A DNA stretch of 64,000 bases from positions 299,228 to 363,227 of the forward strand of contig NZ_LT635546.1 of the NCBI RefSeq assembly GCF_900120125.1, in the 5' to 3' direction. The DNA comes from Gemella massiliensis (GTDB lineage: Bacteria; Bacillota; Bacilli; Staphylococcales; Gemellaceae). The position numbers and the translations under genes are program-made. The notes under the pieces are model-generated. The model had not been told where the DNA came from, did no database searches, and worked only from the letters and a program-made list of their open reading frames with translations. Below are positions 1-8,636 of the stretch, piece by piece. Each line of letters starts with the position of its first letter. Positions within the stretch are counted from its first letter, which is position 1.

Positions 1-192
1 AAGAGACTCTTTAGTACCGTCATATTTTTTATTCCAACGCAAAAGAGAGGCTTTTGATATTTTATAGCGCCTACAAACAAAACGAATAGAGTTACCGTTT
101 CTATAAGTTTTAACTGCAGCTATTCTTGTTTGTAAAGTATGAGGTATATATCGTTGTGTTTTTTCTATATTTTCTGTTATAATAGTTTTCAT
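1..192 (-). CDS. Transposase N-terminal fragment, cut by the window edge
   Basis: A minus-strand frame opens at ATG (190-192) and stays open for 64 codons to the window edge. The peptide (MKTIITENIEKTQRYIPHTL at its start) contains a helix-turn-helix, roughly residues 22-56, with the run RRYKISKASLLRWNKKYDG. This is typical of the N-terminal DNA-binding domain of IS3/IS481-like DDE transposases. The catalytic DDE domain would lie outside the window. The start has a weak AAGGA ribosome site inside an inverted repeat. I cannot tell whether the whole gene is intact, and the exact IS family is uncertain. Confidence 0.6.
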   Translation of the reverse strand, partial: MKTIITENIEKTQRYIPHTLQTRIAAVKTYRNGNSIRFVCRRYKISKASLLRWNKKYDGTKESL

Positions 193-249
193 AAGAGTAA
201 ATTCCTTTTTTTGATTTGTAGGTAACTTCATTATACAGGATTTACTCTT
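193..249 (-). repeat. Inverted repeat over the transposase ribosome site
   Basis: On the minus strand AAGAGTAAATCC (249-238) can pair with GGAATTTACTCTT (205-193), giving 12 bp with one bulged A. The 3' arm ends at the transposase ATG and covers its ribosome site, so the hairpin could keep translation low. Such hairpins are common in insertion sequences. Confidence 0.45.
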
Positions 250-260
250 CTTTTTTTATT

Positions 261-291
261 ATATGTCTCACATCTATTGTAACACTACAAT
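261..291. repeat. Probable terminal region of the insertion sequence
   Basis: The interval 276-291 is a perfect 6-bp dyad with a 4-base loop (ATTGTA-ACAC-TACAAT). It lies about 85 bases outside the transposase start and just before the alaS promoter. It probably marks the element end, reading TGTAGTGTTAC inward on the minus strand. The other end is not in view, so the boundary is inferred. Confidence 0.3.
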
Positions 292-318
292 GGAAATTAG
301 AAATTCAAAATAAACCTA

Positions 319-347
319 TTGACAAATATTTGATAACTGTTTATAAT
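319..347 (+). promoter_or_regulatory. Promoter of the alaS T-box transcript
   Basis: A perfect -35 TTGACA (319-324) and a perfect -10 TATAAT (342-347) are separated by 17 bp. Transcription would start near 354, just before the T-box stem I. Confidence 0.85.
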
Positions 348-353
348 GATAGT

Positions 354-572
354 TAAATACAATGATGAAGTGTAGGAATTAAAAGTAATTCACATTATCC
401 TAAGAGAAAACCTGTCGGTGAAAAAGGTTTATAATGTACTTTTATGCTACCTATTTAACAGCTTCATGGCATTAAAGCCGTTATAAAAACTATGAGGAGT
501 TTTATACTCGAAGTAGGGTGGTAACACGATTATAGTCGTCCCTTGTGTAATTTTACACAAGGGACATTTTTT
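354..572 (+). promoter_or_regulatory. T-box riboswitch (alanine) upstream of alaS
   Basis: The leader carries the T-box antiterminator sequence AGGGTGGTAACACG (515-528). The sequence following it overlaps a strong terminator (538-572). A long stem I region lies upstream, and GCT at 446-448 followed by A is a plausible alanine specifier codon. T-boxes bind the matching uncharged tRNA and switch from terminator to antiterminator, so alaS should rise when tRNA-Ala is uncharged. The specifier position was judged by eye, not by folding. Confidence 0.85.
538..572 (+). terminator. T-box terminator hairpin before alaS
   Basis: GTCCCTTGTGTAA (538-550) pairs with TTACACAAGGGAC (553-565) and is followed by a run of T. 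It is the OFF structure of the alanine T-box. Confidence 0.9.
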
Positions 573-607
573 AGTTGTTATTTTACAATATCGAAAGGAG
601 AACAGCA

Positions 608-3232
608 ATGAAACAACTGACATCATCACAAACAAGAAGAATGTTTTTAGATTTTTTCGTAGAAAAAAATCATAAAATAGAACCGAGTGCTTCACTCGTA
701 CCGATAGATGACCCGTCTTTATTATGGATTAACTCAGGTGTAGCGACATTGAAAAAATATTTTGATGGACGAGAAATTCCGGAAAATCCAAAAATAGTAA
801 ATTCACAAAAATCTATTAGAACTAACGATATTGAAAATGTTGGTAAAACAGCACGACATCATACATTTTTTGAAATGTTGGGAAATTTTTCAATTGGTGA
901 TTATTTTAAAAAAGAAGCCATTGAATGGGCGTGGGAGTTTTTAACAGCTGAAAAATGGTTAGCACTCGAAAAAAAAAAATTATCTGTAACTATTCATCCG
1001 GAAGATATGGAAGCATATGATATTTGGAAAAACGATATCGGTTTACCGGAAGAACGAATTATTCGTATTGAAGGAAATTTCTGGGATATCGGAGAAGGTC
1101 CGTCCGGACCGAATACAGAGATTTTTTATGATCGAGGAGAAGATATTGATACAACATCACCAAAAGAAGAGATGTATCCCGGTGGAGAAAATGAACGTTA
1201 TCTTGAAGTTTGGAATGTAGTATTTAGCCAATACAATCACAATGCCGATGGTACGTATACAGAATTGCCGGCAAAAAATATTGATACCGGTATGGGATTG
1301 GAACGTATAGTTTCAGTATTGCAAGATGTACCAACTAACTTTGATACGGATTTATTTATGCCAATTATGCGTGAGATAGAAAAACTATCAGGTATTAAAT
1401 ATGGTGCATCCGTTGAACAAGATGTTGCATTTAAGGTGATTGCCGATCATATTAGAACAGTGGTGTTTGCAATAGCTGATGGTGCGTTGCCGTCGAATGA
1501 AGGACGTGGTTATATATTAAGACGACTGCTACGTCGTGCGGTTCGTTATGCAAAAGTTTTAGAATTGAATACCTCATTTATGTATAAGTTAACTGACGTT
1601 GTTGCAGATATTATGGTCGATTATTATCCAAATGTTAAAGAATCAGCTGATTTTGTAAAAGATGTGATATTAAAAGAAGAAGATCGTTTCCATGAAACAT
1701 TAAATGAAGGAGAAGCAATCTTAGAAACAATTGTAGAAGAAGTAAAAAATACGACGAAAATTATTTCAGGAAAAGATGCGTTTAAATTGTATGATACATT
1801 TGGATTTCCTATTGAATTAACACAAGAATATGCAGAAGAGTACGGCTTAACTGTAGATTTAGATGGTTTCAATGAAGAAATGGAAAAACAGAAAGAACGC
1901 GCTCGTTCATCTCGTCAAGATGATTCTTCAATGCAGGTTCAAACTGATCTATACAATAAAATTATTGGAGATAGTGAATTTATCGGTTATACACAATTAG
2001 TGGAGAAAAATGCATCGTTATTGGCAATAGTTGATAAAGAAGAAAATGTATTAAATTCTTATCAGGGTTCTGAAGTTGTGAAAGTGGTATTTGATAAAAC
2101 GCCATTTTATGCGGAAAGTGGTGGACAAGTTGCCGATCATGGTATCATTTTTTCACAAAATGTCAAAGCAAATGTACTTGATGTGAAAAAATTACCGGAT
2201 AAACGTCATATTCACTTTATAAAAATTATTGAGGGCGAATTAGTTGTCGGTGATAAATATACATTGGAAGTTGATAGAGAATACAGATTAAATATTGAAA
2301 AAAATCATACGGGAACACACTTATTAAATGAAGCATTAAGACAAAAAGTAGGTTCTCATATTAAACAAGCAGGTTCATTGGTAACAGATGAAAAATTACG
2401 TTTTGATATTACTCACTTTGCTCCATTAACAAAAGAAGAAATTGAGATGGTGGAAGAAGAAGTAAACAAGCAAATTTGGAATTCACTTGAAATTAAAACG
2501 GAAGAAATGCCAATTGCAGAAGCAAGAAAACTTGGTGCACAAGCATTATTTGGAGAAAAATATGGTGATGTGGTAAGAGTAGTATCAATAGGTGATTATT
2601 CTATCGAGTTATGTGGTGGTACGCATAATGCAAATAGTGCGGAAATAGGAATTTTCAAAATTATTTCTGAATCGGGAGTAGCAGCCGGGGTACGACGTAT
2701 TGAAGCGTTAACCGGAAAAGCAGCTTATAAATATCAAAAAGAACAAGAAAATACATTACATGATATAGAAAAACTTGTTAAAGGTAATGCAAGTAATGTT
2801 GTGGAAAAAGTTTCACACTTACAAACAGAGATTAAAAAATTATCCAAAGAAAAAGAAAGTTTGCAACAAAAGATTGCTAATGCAGAGTTAAGTAATTTAG
2901 TAAACAATGTGAAAGTTGTAAATAATATAAATGTTTTAACTGCTGTAGTAGAATCGGATAATATGAATCATTTGAAACAGTTAGTTGATAATGCTAAGAC
3001 AAAATTAGAAAATTACATAATTGCATTTGCTTCCGTTAATGATGATAAGGTAAATTTTGTAGTTGCTGTGGATAATAACTTAACTAAAAGTTATAATGCA
3101 GGAAAACTGGTAAATATATTAGCGACAATGTGCGATGGTCGTGGTGGAGGTAGACCTAACATGGCACAAGCAGGAGCAAAAAACAAAGATAATATTAACA
3201 ATGCATTTGAAGAATTGCTTAAAAATATTTAA
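608..3232 (+). CDS. alaS: Alanyl-tRNA synthetase
   Basis: Cytosolic class II synthetase that charges tRNA-Ala with alanine and hydrolyses mischarged Ser/Gly-tRNA. The 874-residue length is normal. The N-terminal catalytic core begins at the QTRRMFLDFF motif. The editing domain shows its metal site at H567, H571, C669 and H673 (NHTGTHLL and CGGTH). A coiled-coil linker and a C-terminal DHHA1 domain (GRGGGRPNMAQAG) follow. An in-frame upstream ATG exists at 575, but ATG 608 has an AAAGGAG site at 594-600 and gives the family N-terminus. It is controlled by the alanine T-box just upstream and ends in its own terminator, so it seems monocistronic. Confidence 0.98.
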   Translation: MKQLTSSQTRRMFLDFFVEKNHKIEPSASLVPIDDPSLLWINSGVATLKKYFDGREIPENPKIVNSQKSIRTNDIENVGKTARHHTFFEMLGNFSIGDYFKKEAIEWAWEFLTAEKWLALEKKKLSVTIHPEDMEAYDIWKNDIGLPEERIIRIEGNFWDIGEGPSGPNTEIFYDRGEDIDTTSPKEEMYPGGENERYLEVWNVVFSQYNHNADGTYTELPAKNIDTGMGLERIVSVLQDVPTNFDTDLFMPIMREIEKLSGIKYGASVEQDVAFKVIADHIRTVVFAIADGALPSNEGRGYILRRLLRRAVRYAKVLELNTSFMYKLTDVVADIMVDYYPNVKESADFVKDVILKEEDRFHETLNEGEAILETIVEEVKNTTKIISGKDAFKLYDTFGFPIELTQEYAEEYGLTVDLDGFNEEMEKQKERARSSRQDDSSMQVQTDLYNKIIGDSEFIGYTQLVEKNASLLAIVDKEENVLNSYQGSEVVKVVFDKTPFYAESGGQVADHGIIFSQNVKANVLDVKKLPDKRHIHFIKIIEGELVVGDKYTLEVDREYRLNIEKNHTGTHLLNEALRQKVGSHIKQAGSLVTDEKLRFDITHFAPLTKEEIEMVEEEVNKQIWNSLEIKTEEMPIAEARKLGAQALFGEKYGDVVRVVSIGDYSIELCGGTHNANSAEIGIFKIISESGVAAGVRRIEALTGKAAYKYQKEQENTLHDIEKLVKGNASNVVEKVSHLQTEIKKLSKEKESLQQKIANAELSNLVNNVKVVNNINVLTAVVESDNMNHLKQLVDNAKTKLENYIIAFASVNDDKVNFVVAVDNNLTKSYNAGKLVNILATMCDGRGGGRPNMAQAGAKNKDNINNAFEELLKNI

Positions 3233-3247
3233 AAGAGCAATATAGAT

Positions 3248-3276
3248 AAAAGGTAGCTATTGCTATCTTTTTTCTT
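3248..3276 (+). terminator. Terminator after alaS
   Basis: AAAGGTAGC and GCTATCTTT can form a 9-bp stem (one G-U pair) with a TATT loop, followed by six T residues. Confidence 0.7.
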
Positions 3277-3361
3277 TGAAAATATGATATAATAAAACTT
3301 ATTATAAGAATTATTTTGTCTTTAAGTAAACAAACTATTATATGATTAGGAGGATAATTCC

Positions 3362-3667
3362 ATGGAAAATAAAAAATTGGGAACTGTAGAAATTAATCCA
3401 CATGCTCTAACGGTAATTGCTAATATAGCAACTACTGAAGTAGAAGGAGTGTCAAAATTACTAGGTAAAAAAATATATTCAAAAGGTGTAGATTTGGAAT
3501 TTTCCGGTGATGAATTAATTATAGATGTCTATTGTAATTTAAAATCTGGTTTTTCAGTAACGAAAGTTGCCAGAAAAATTCAAGAAAATGTAAAAAACTC
3601 AATCTTCAATATGACTGAAATCAATACAAAAAGTGTTAATGTAAATATTTTAGGAATAGATTTTTAG
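3362..3667 (+). CDS. Asp23/Gls24 family protein (YqhY-like)
   Basis: Small 101-residue protein of the Asp23 (DUF322) family. The typical start EINPHALTVIANIATTEVEG and the C-terminal VNVNILGIDF are visible. In Bacillus the homologue YqhY sits next to nusB and is linked to acetyl-CoA carboxylase regulation. Other family members are envelope-stress proteins. Its place directly before nusB fits YqhY. It has an AGGAGG ribosome site (3350-3355) and lies 11 bases before nusB. The detailed function here is unknown. Confidence 0.85.
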   Translation: MENKKLGTVEINPHALTVIANIATTEVEGVSKLLGKKIYSKGVDLEFSGDELIIDVYCNLKSGFSVTKVARKIQENVKNSIFNMTEINTKSVNVNILGIDF

Positions 3668-3678
3668 TAGGAGAAAAA

Positions 3679-4074
3679 ATGAAAAGTAGACATGAATTAA
3701 GAGAAGCTGTTTTTAAAATTTTATTTCAAATAGAAAAAACAGACTTAAATTTTAAAGAGTTATTAGAATTGGAAAATGAAGAAATCTCAGGGAGTAAATA
3801 TGTAAATGAAACTTTAGCTCAAATATTAATGAATATAGATGAAATAGATGAAGTTATAAGTTTAAATTTAAAAGATTGGAAATTAGAACGATTATCAAAA
3901 ATGGATAGACAAATACTTCGCATAGCTGCCTATGAGATTTTATATAGTGAAATTCCATACAAAGTTTCTATAAATGAAGCGGTTGAGTTATCTAAAAAAT
4001 ATAGCGAAAAAGATGAAAGTTATAAGTTTATAAATGGTGTTTTAAAAGGTGTAGTGGAAAATAGTGCGAAATAA
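3679..4074 (+). CDS. nusB: Transcription antitermination factor NusB
   Basis: All-helical 131-residue RNA-binding protein that joins NusE (S10) on boxA RNA to prevent early termination, mainly in rRNA operons. The family start SRHELREAVFKILFQIE and the C-terminal EAVELSKKYSEKDESYKFIN followed by NGVLKG are present, and the length is normal. It is preceded by TAGGAG and followed after 11 bases by xseA, the usual Bacilli order, so asp23-nusB-xseA-xseB-ispA is probably one operon. Confidence 0.96.
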   Translation: MKSRHELREAVFKILFQIEKTDLNFKELLELENEEISGSKYVNETLAQILMNIDEIDEVISLNLKDWKLERLSKMDRQILRIAAYEILYSEIPYKVSINEAVELSKKYSEKDESYKFINGVLKGVVENSAK

Positions 4075-4085
4075 GGGGTGTTCAA

Positions 4086-5345
4086 ATGAAAGAAAGAACT
4101 TATTTAACAGTCACAGCCTTAAATAAATATATAGAGAGAAAATTTCTCCTAGATCCATATTTGGAAGAAATCTATATAAAAGGAGAAATCTCTAATTTTA
4201 AAATACATAACAACAATAATATATATTTTTCAATAAAAGATGAAAACACCAGAATAAATGCTGTCTGGTTTGGTGCAAAAAATTTTGAGTTTAAAGGTGG
4301 AGATACGGTTCTTATTAAATCAAAAATAAATTACTATTTCCCAAGAGGAGAGCATAATTTATTAGTTATTGATATGAAAAAAGATCGTATAGGAGAGCTT
4401 TATCAAAAATTTTTAGAGTTAAAAGAAAAATTAGATAAAGAGGGTCTTTTCTCTTCGTTATATAAAAAACAGATACCGAAACTAAGTGCAAATATAGGAG
4501 TTGTCACTGCAGAAACAGGTGCAGCTATTCAAGATATAAAAAGAACGATAATGCGACGCTTCCCATTGGCTAATATTAATTTATATTCAACGCTTGTTCA
4601 AGGTGAAAATTCCGTTCAGGATATAGTTAAAAATATAAAATTGGCAGATAATGGAGATAATGATGTAATTATTTTAGCACGTGGTGGCGGTTCAATAGAA
4701 GATTTGTGGAGTTTTAATACTGAAGAGGTAGTTAGGGCTATTTTTAATTGTAATACACCAATAGTAACCGGAGTAGGGCATGAAACCGATACTACATTAG
4801 CAGATTTTGTTTCTGATATGAGAGCTTCAACTCCGACAGCAGCGGCGGAGATAGTTACTCCAAATATTGAAGATATAAAAAATAAACTTAAGTTTAATTT
4901 AGATAAACTAAATAACAGAATAAAATTTATCTTGGAAAGCAGTAAGGCATGTATAGTAAAAAATAAAGAGAATCCATATATAAAAAATTATCTTAATATA
5001 TATTTAGAATATAAAAGAAATTTAGAGGCAACAGAAAAAAATTTACAGCGTATTCTTAATGCCGGTATAAAAGAAAAAAAAATAGATTTTTTTTATAAAA
5101 AAGAAGAATTTTTAGATATAGATATTTTGGAAAAATACAAAGAAAATTTTGCAAAAACTATTGAACACTTGGAAGCAAATTCGCCTATTAATATTATGAA
5201 AAAAGGTTATTCAATCACATTTTTAGAAGATAAAAAAGTAACTTCTGTTAAAGAAATAAAACCGAAAGATAACGCAACAGTGCAGTTGTTGGATGGAGTT
5301 TTTACCTGTGAAGTAAAAGAAGTATTAAAAGAAGGAGTTAAGTAA
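4086..5345 (+). CDS. xseA: Exodeoxyribonuclease VII large subunit
   Basis: The 419-residue catalytic subunit of exonuclease VII, which degrades single-stranded DNA to acid-soluble oligonucleotides. It shows an N-terminal OB-fold (about residues 4-100) and the conserved catalytic core with GVVTAETGAAIQDI, ILARGGGSIEDLWSFN and GVGHETDTTLADFVSD. A coiled-coil region and a C-terminal strand segment follow. It ends one base before the xseB ATG, so the two subunits are translationally linked. Lower GC than alaS, otherwise ordinary. Confidence 0.97.
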   Translation: MKERTYLTVTALNKYIERKFLLDPYLEEIYIKGEISNFKIHNNNNIYFSIKDENTRINAVWFGAKNFEFKGGDTVLIKSKINYYFPRGEHNLLVIDMKKDRIGELYQKFLELKEKLDKEGLFSSLYKKQIPKLSANIGVVTAETGAAIQDIKRTIMRRFPLANINLYSTLVQGENSVQDIVKNIKLADNGDNDVIILARGGGSIEDLWSFNTEEVVRAIFNCNTPIVTGVGHETDTTLADFVSDMRASTPTAAAEIVTPNIEDIKNKLKFNLDKLNNRIKFILESSKACIVKNKENPYIKNYLNIYLEYKRNLEATEKNLQRILNAGIKEKKIDFFYKKEEFLDIDILEKYKENFAKTIEHLEANSPINIMKKGYSITFLEDKKVTSVKEIKPKDNATVQLLDGVFTCEVKEVLKEGVK

Positions 5346-5546
5346 ATGAAAAAAGAAAATTTTGAATCTAATTTAGCTCAATTAGAAAAAATAGTAGTTA
5401 ATTTAGAAAGTGGAAATTTGTCATTGGAAGATTCACTGGAACAATATAAAGCAGGTATTGAAATTATAAAAAATTGTAATCAAATTATAGAAAATGCTGA
5501 AAAAGAAGTTGAAAAAATAGTTAAGGATTTTAAAAATAATGAATAA
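5346..5546 (+). CDS. xseB: Exodeoxyribonuclease VII small subunit
   Basis: A 66-residue helical protein that binds several copies per XseA and completes exonuclease VII. It has the family pattern: NFESNLAQLEKIVVNLESG, then LSLEDSLEQYKAGIE and a short acidic tail. It starts immediately after the xseA stop and overlaps ispA by 8 bases, as expected for a tightly coupled operon. Confidence 0.95.
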   Translation: MKKENFESNLAQLEKIVVNLESGNLSLEDSLEQYKAGIEIIKNCNQIIENAEKEVEKIVKDFKNNE

Positions 5547-6399
5547 CTTTGAATTATTTATCCAAGTACATAAACCTAAATTAAATGATTTTTCCAGAGA
5601 ATATATAAAGGCTTTGGATATCCCACTTCCTTTAAAGGAATCTATTATTTATTCTTTAATAAATGAGGGTAAAAAAATTCGCCCATTGTCATTTTTATAT
5701 TTATTAGATTATTATAGAGTGGATTATAATAGGTACTTTGACGTAGCACTAGCTATAGAATTGGTACATACTTATTCATTGGTTCATGATGATTTACCGG
5801 AGATGGATAATGATGATTATCGTTGGGGGAAACTTACAAATCATAAAGTTCATGGAGTAGATGTTGCTGTTTTAACCGGAGATGCTATGTTGACATTAGC
5901 TTTTGAAGTTCTTTCAGAATGTGAAGTAGATAGTAAATTAAAAATAAGGTTGATAAAACAATTAGCAAATTATTCAGGAGCTATGGGTATGATTGCCGGT
6001 CAAATTTATGATGTTAAACAAAAAAGTTTTAATGTTGATGCAAATTATCTTCGTAATATGCACAGTTTAAAAACAGGAAAATTAATAGAATTACCGCTAG
6101 ATTTTGCAACATTAATAGCGGATAAAAAAAGTGATTATGAATTAATAAAAGATTTTGGTAAAGAATTAGGAATTGCATATCAAATTAAAGATGATATATT
6201 AGATTATTACGGAGATTTCAAAAAAATTGGTAAACTTCCAAGCGATGAAAATATGATTACTTATCTTAGTTTTTATGGAATAACAGAGTGTGAGCAGCTC
6301 TTGTTAAAACATACCCAAAATGCAAAAAATATTGCAAAAAAATTAGAAAATAATAATTTGGAGCAATTTGCAGATTATCTTTTAAGAAGGGAAAAATAA
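5539..6399 (+). CDS. ispA: Farnesyl diphosphate synthase (polyprenyl synthetase family)
   Basis: Condenses IPP with DMAPP/GPP to farnesyl diphosphate, the precursor for undecaprenyl carriers and quinones. The 286-residue protein has the substrate motif GKKIRP (44-49), the first aspartate-rich motif DDLPEMD (84-90) and the second motif KDDILD near residue 220, which bind Mg and diphosphate. It overlaps xseB by 8 bases. In Bacillus, dxs and the argR-recN region follow; here a methyltransferase gene follows instead. Confidence 0.95.
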   Translation: MNNFELFIQVHKPKLNDFSREYIKALDIPLPLKESIIYSLINEGKKIRPLSFLYLLDYYRVDYNRYFDVALAIELVHTYSLVHDDLPEMDNDDYRWGKLTNHKVHGVDVAVLTGDAMLTLAFEVLSECEVDSKLKIRLIKQLANYSGAMGMIAGQIYDVKQKSFNVDANYLRNMHSLKTGKLIELPLDFATLIADKKSDYELIKDFGKELGIAYQIKDDILDYYGDFKKIGKLPSDENMITYLSFYGITECEQLLLKHTQNAKNIAKKLENNNLEQFADYLLRREK

Positions 6400-6424
6400 G
6401 ATTCAAAATATAGGAAGGGATAAT

Positions 6425-7183
6425 ATGTCAGAACAAAAAAATTTAAAAATAAGATTATCAGTAGATTCATTCTATGATAATATTTCAAAGAATAAACAAA
6501 AGACAAAAATCAATCCAAAGGATTTAAGTAAATCTTTAGGTTATGATGAAAAAATAATAAACGAGTTCCCGGATGAAATAAATATGGGACTTTCTTGTGG
6601 AAATCCTATTCAGCATTTGAAGTTAAAAGAAGGTCAAAGTTTGATAGATTTAGGTTGCGGAGCCGGAATGGATATTTTTATTTCCAGAATGAAATATCCT
6701 AAAGCAGGAACATTATATGGTTTAGACAGATTGGATTCTATGTTGGAAAAAGCAAAAAGTGTTCGTGATAAAAAAGGATTAAAAGATATAGAATTTATAA
6801 AAGGTGAATTGATTAGTATTCCGTTAAAAGATAAGGTGGTAGATAGGGTAATAAGCAACTGTGTAATAAATTTAGAACCTGATAAGCAAAAAGTTTATAA
6901 TGAAATATATCGTATCTTAAATGATGAAGGAATGTTTGTTATTTCGGATATATTATTAAAAAAAGATTTACCGATAGAATGGAAAAATTCACAAAAAATG
7001 CACTGTACTTGAGTTGCGGGTGCTCTTCTGGAAGAAGAGATGGTAAAAATAATACAAAAAGCCGGATTTAAAAAATTTCAAATCATAAACTCTGATGTTA
7101 CTGATGAATATGCTGAAAAATGGGGATATGGCAAAGAAATGAAAGATTATATTCAAAGCGGATTGCTTATTGGTAGAAAGTAA
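6425..7183 (+). CDS. ArsM-like methyltransferase with in-frame TGA at the catalytic cysteine (candidate selenoprotein)
   Basis: SAM-dependent methyltransferase resembling arsenite methyltransferase ArsM. The SAM loop DLGCGAGMD is at residues 75-83. Two ArsM cysteines are visible: C58 in LSCGNP and C146 in ISNCVINLEPDK. Codon 196 is TGA (7010-7012). After it the same frame continues VAGALLEEEMVKIIQKAGF to TAA at 7181-7183, giving 252 codons, a normal family length. In ArsM/AS3MT the residue just before the (V/I/L)xGAL motif is the third arsenic-binding cysteine, so the TGA replaces that residue. A perfect hairpin follows the TGA. Readings: selenocysteine, or a nonsense mutation leaving a 195-residue fragment. 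GGAAGG ribosome site; 25 bases after ispA. Confidence 0.75.
7010..7039 (+). promoter_or_regulatory. SECIS-like hairpin directly after the in-frame TGA
   Basis: CTCTTCT (7023-7029) pairs perfectly with AGAAGAG (7033-7039), leaving the 3-base loop GGA (7030-7032), 18-20 bases after the TGA. Bacterial SECIS elements are short hairpins inside the coding region with G in the apical loop, roughly 16-37 bases after UGA. In E. coli fdhF the loop GG sits at about +19/+20. The arm AGAAGAG also simply encodes Glu-Glu, so chance is possible. Confidence 0.45.
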
Positions 7184-7194
7184 TAGAACAAAAA

Positions 7195-7231
7195 AAATAC
7201 GAAAGTTTAGGGATAAACTTTCGTATTTTTT
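7195..7231 (+). terminator. Terminator after the ArsM-like gene
   Basis: AATACGAAAGTTTA and TAAACTTTCGTATT form a perfect 14-bp stem with a GGGA loop, followed by T residues. It sits just after the distal TAA rather than after the TGA, which supports the full reading frame as the original gene. Confidence 0.9.
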
Positions 7232-7484
7232 ATACGATAAGTTGTAAAATAAAGTGAAATATCTTGATAAAGTAATTTAATTGATTGATCTTAAATTTGT
7301 AATTTCTTATGTATTAAGAAAATAAAATTGGCAATAAACATAGGAGAAAGCTATATACGAGAGAACATTAAAAATTTTAATGTTTTTAATTGTTTAAGTT
7401 AATGTATTTTAAAATGTATCTACTTTAAAAAGAGAAAAATTAATGTTAGAATATAAGAAAGTACATATTAAGGGGCAGATAAAA
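7232..7484. other. Gene-free spacer before glycerate kinase
   Basis: AT-rich, no convincing gene. It contains the palindrome AACATTAAAA-A-TTTTAATGTT (7364-7384) followed by T residues, which could act as a weak terminator or attenuator. An unassigned GGAG lies at 7343-7346. I see no strong promoter. Confidence 0.4.
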
Positions 7485-8636
7485 ATGAAAGTTATGATAG
7501 CGATGAATGAATTCAAAGGTTGCTTAACATCGAAAGAACTTTCTTTAATAATAGAAAAAACAATTAAGAATGTTAATAAAAAAATAGATATAGTAAAAGA
7601 AGTTATTGCTGACGGTGGTGACGGATTTTTAGATATTTTTGAAAATTTTGATAAAAAAACTTTTACTACAGTTAATGCAATCGGAGAAAAAACTGAAGTT
7701 AAATACTTAGTAAATCATAATACTAAAGAAGCTGTTATAGAAGTTGCAGAGATAGTTGGTATTAGAAATTTAAGTAAAGAAGAATGTAATCCGTATAAAA
7801 CAACTACTTATGGTTTAGGAATTTTGATAAATACTTTGTTATACGAAGGGATAAAAACCTTTACTATAGGTCTTGGCGGCAGTGCAACAAATGATTGCGG
7901 TATAGGAATGTTGTCCGCACTTGGCATTAAATTTTATGATGAAAATAATAATCTTTGCGTGAGAGGAATTTCAGAATTAAAAAATATCGTAAAAATAGAT
8001 GATACTATGGTAAGTAAGTACTTAAAATATGCTAAGTTTAATTTAATATGTGATGTAGAAAATCCTTTGTATGGAAAAAATGGGGCAACATATATTTTTG
8101 GTGGGCAAAAAGGTTTGGATGAAAGAGATTTTTCTATTGTTGATGATTATGTTAAAAATTTTTCTAAAGTAGTTTACGATAAATATAAAAAAGATTTTTC
8201 AATAATTAAAGGCAGTGGAGCTGCCGGTGGATTGGCATATGCTTTTTTGAATTTTACCAATTCAAAAATGTTTAAAGGTTCTGAATATATGATTAATTAT
8301 TTGGATATAGAAAATAAAATCAGGGATATTGACGTTTTAATAACGGGCGAAGGCTGTTTGGATAAACAAAGTTTTATGGGAAAAGCACCGATAGAATTAG
8401 CAAAAATTGCGAAAAAAAATAATAAAAAGGTGATATTTTTAGCAGGTAGCATTACAGATGATGAGTTGGAACAACTTTCAGAAAATAATAAAGAATTAAT
8501 TGATGCAAGTTTTACTATTCAACGAGGTGTTATTTCAATACGAGAAGCGTTAGATAAAAAAATAGCAACTAAAAATATTGAAAAGACAATTGAACAAATT
8601 TTTTGCATATTGGAGTTGTTTAGTAGTGAAGTGTAG
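7485..8636 (+). CDS. Glycerate kinase (GlxK/GarK family)
   Basis: Phosphorylates D-glycerate with ATP, usually to 2-phosphoglycerate, feeding lower glycolysis. The 383-residue protein begins MKVMIAMNEFKGCLTSKELS, the family start. It carries ADGGDGF (about 38-44), TYGLGILI and the glycine-rich GLGGSATNDCGIGML motifs, and GSGAAGGLAYAF further on. An in-frame ATG at 7443 is rejected because the extra residues are not family-like and AGGGG precedes ATG 7485. Its 3' end overlaps the next gene by 11 bases if that gene starts at GTG 8626. Confidence 0.93.
   Translation: MKVMIAMNEFKGCLTSKELSLIIEKTIKNVNKKIDIVKEVIADGGDGFLDIFENFDKKTFTTVNAIGEKTEVKYLVNHNTKEAVIEVAEIVGIRNLSKEECNPYKTTTYGLGILINTLLYEGIKTFTIGLGGSATNDCGIGMLSALGIKFYDENNNLCVRGISELKNIVKIDDTMVSKYLKYAKFNLICDVENPLYGKNGATYIFGGQKGLDERDFSIVDDYVKNFSKVVYDKYKKDFSIIKGSGAAGGLAYAFLNFTNSKMFKGSEYMINYLDIENKIRDIDVLITGEGCLDKQSFMGKAPIELAKIAKKNNKKVIFLAGSITDDELEQLSENNKELIDASFTIQRGVISIREALDKKIATKNIEKTIEQIFCILELFSSEV

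Noticed and set aside
447-695. 82-codon open frame opposite the alaS leader
   Set aside because: Covers the T-box and alaS start on the opposite strand; no ribosome site or known domain.
6425-7183. Frameshift pseudogene explanation for the ArsM-like gene
   Set aside because: The conserved C-terminal part is in the same frame directly after the TGA, so no frameshift is needed. Only TGA as stop mutation or Sec remains.
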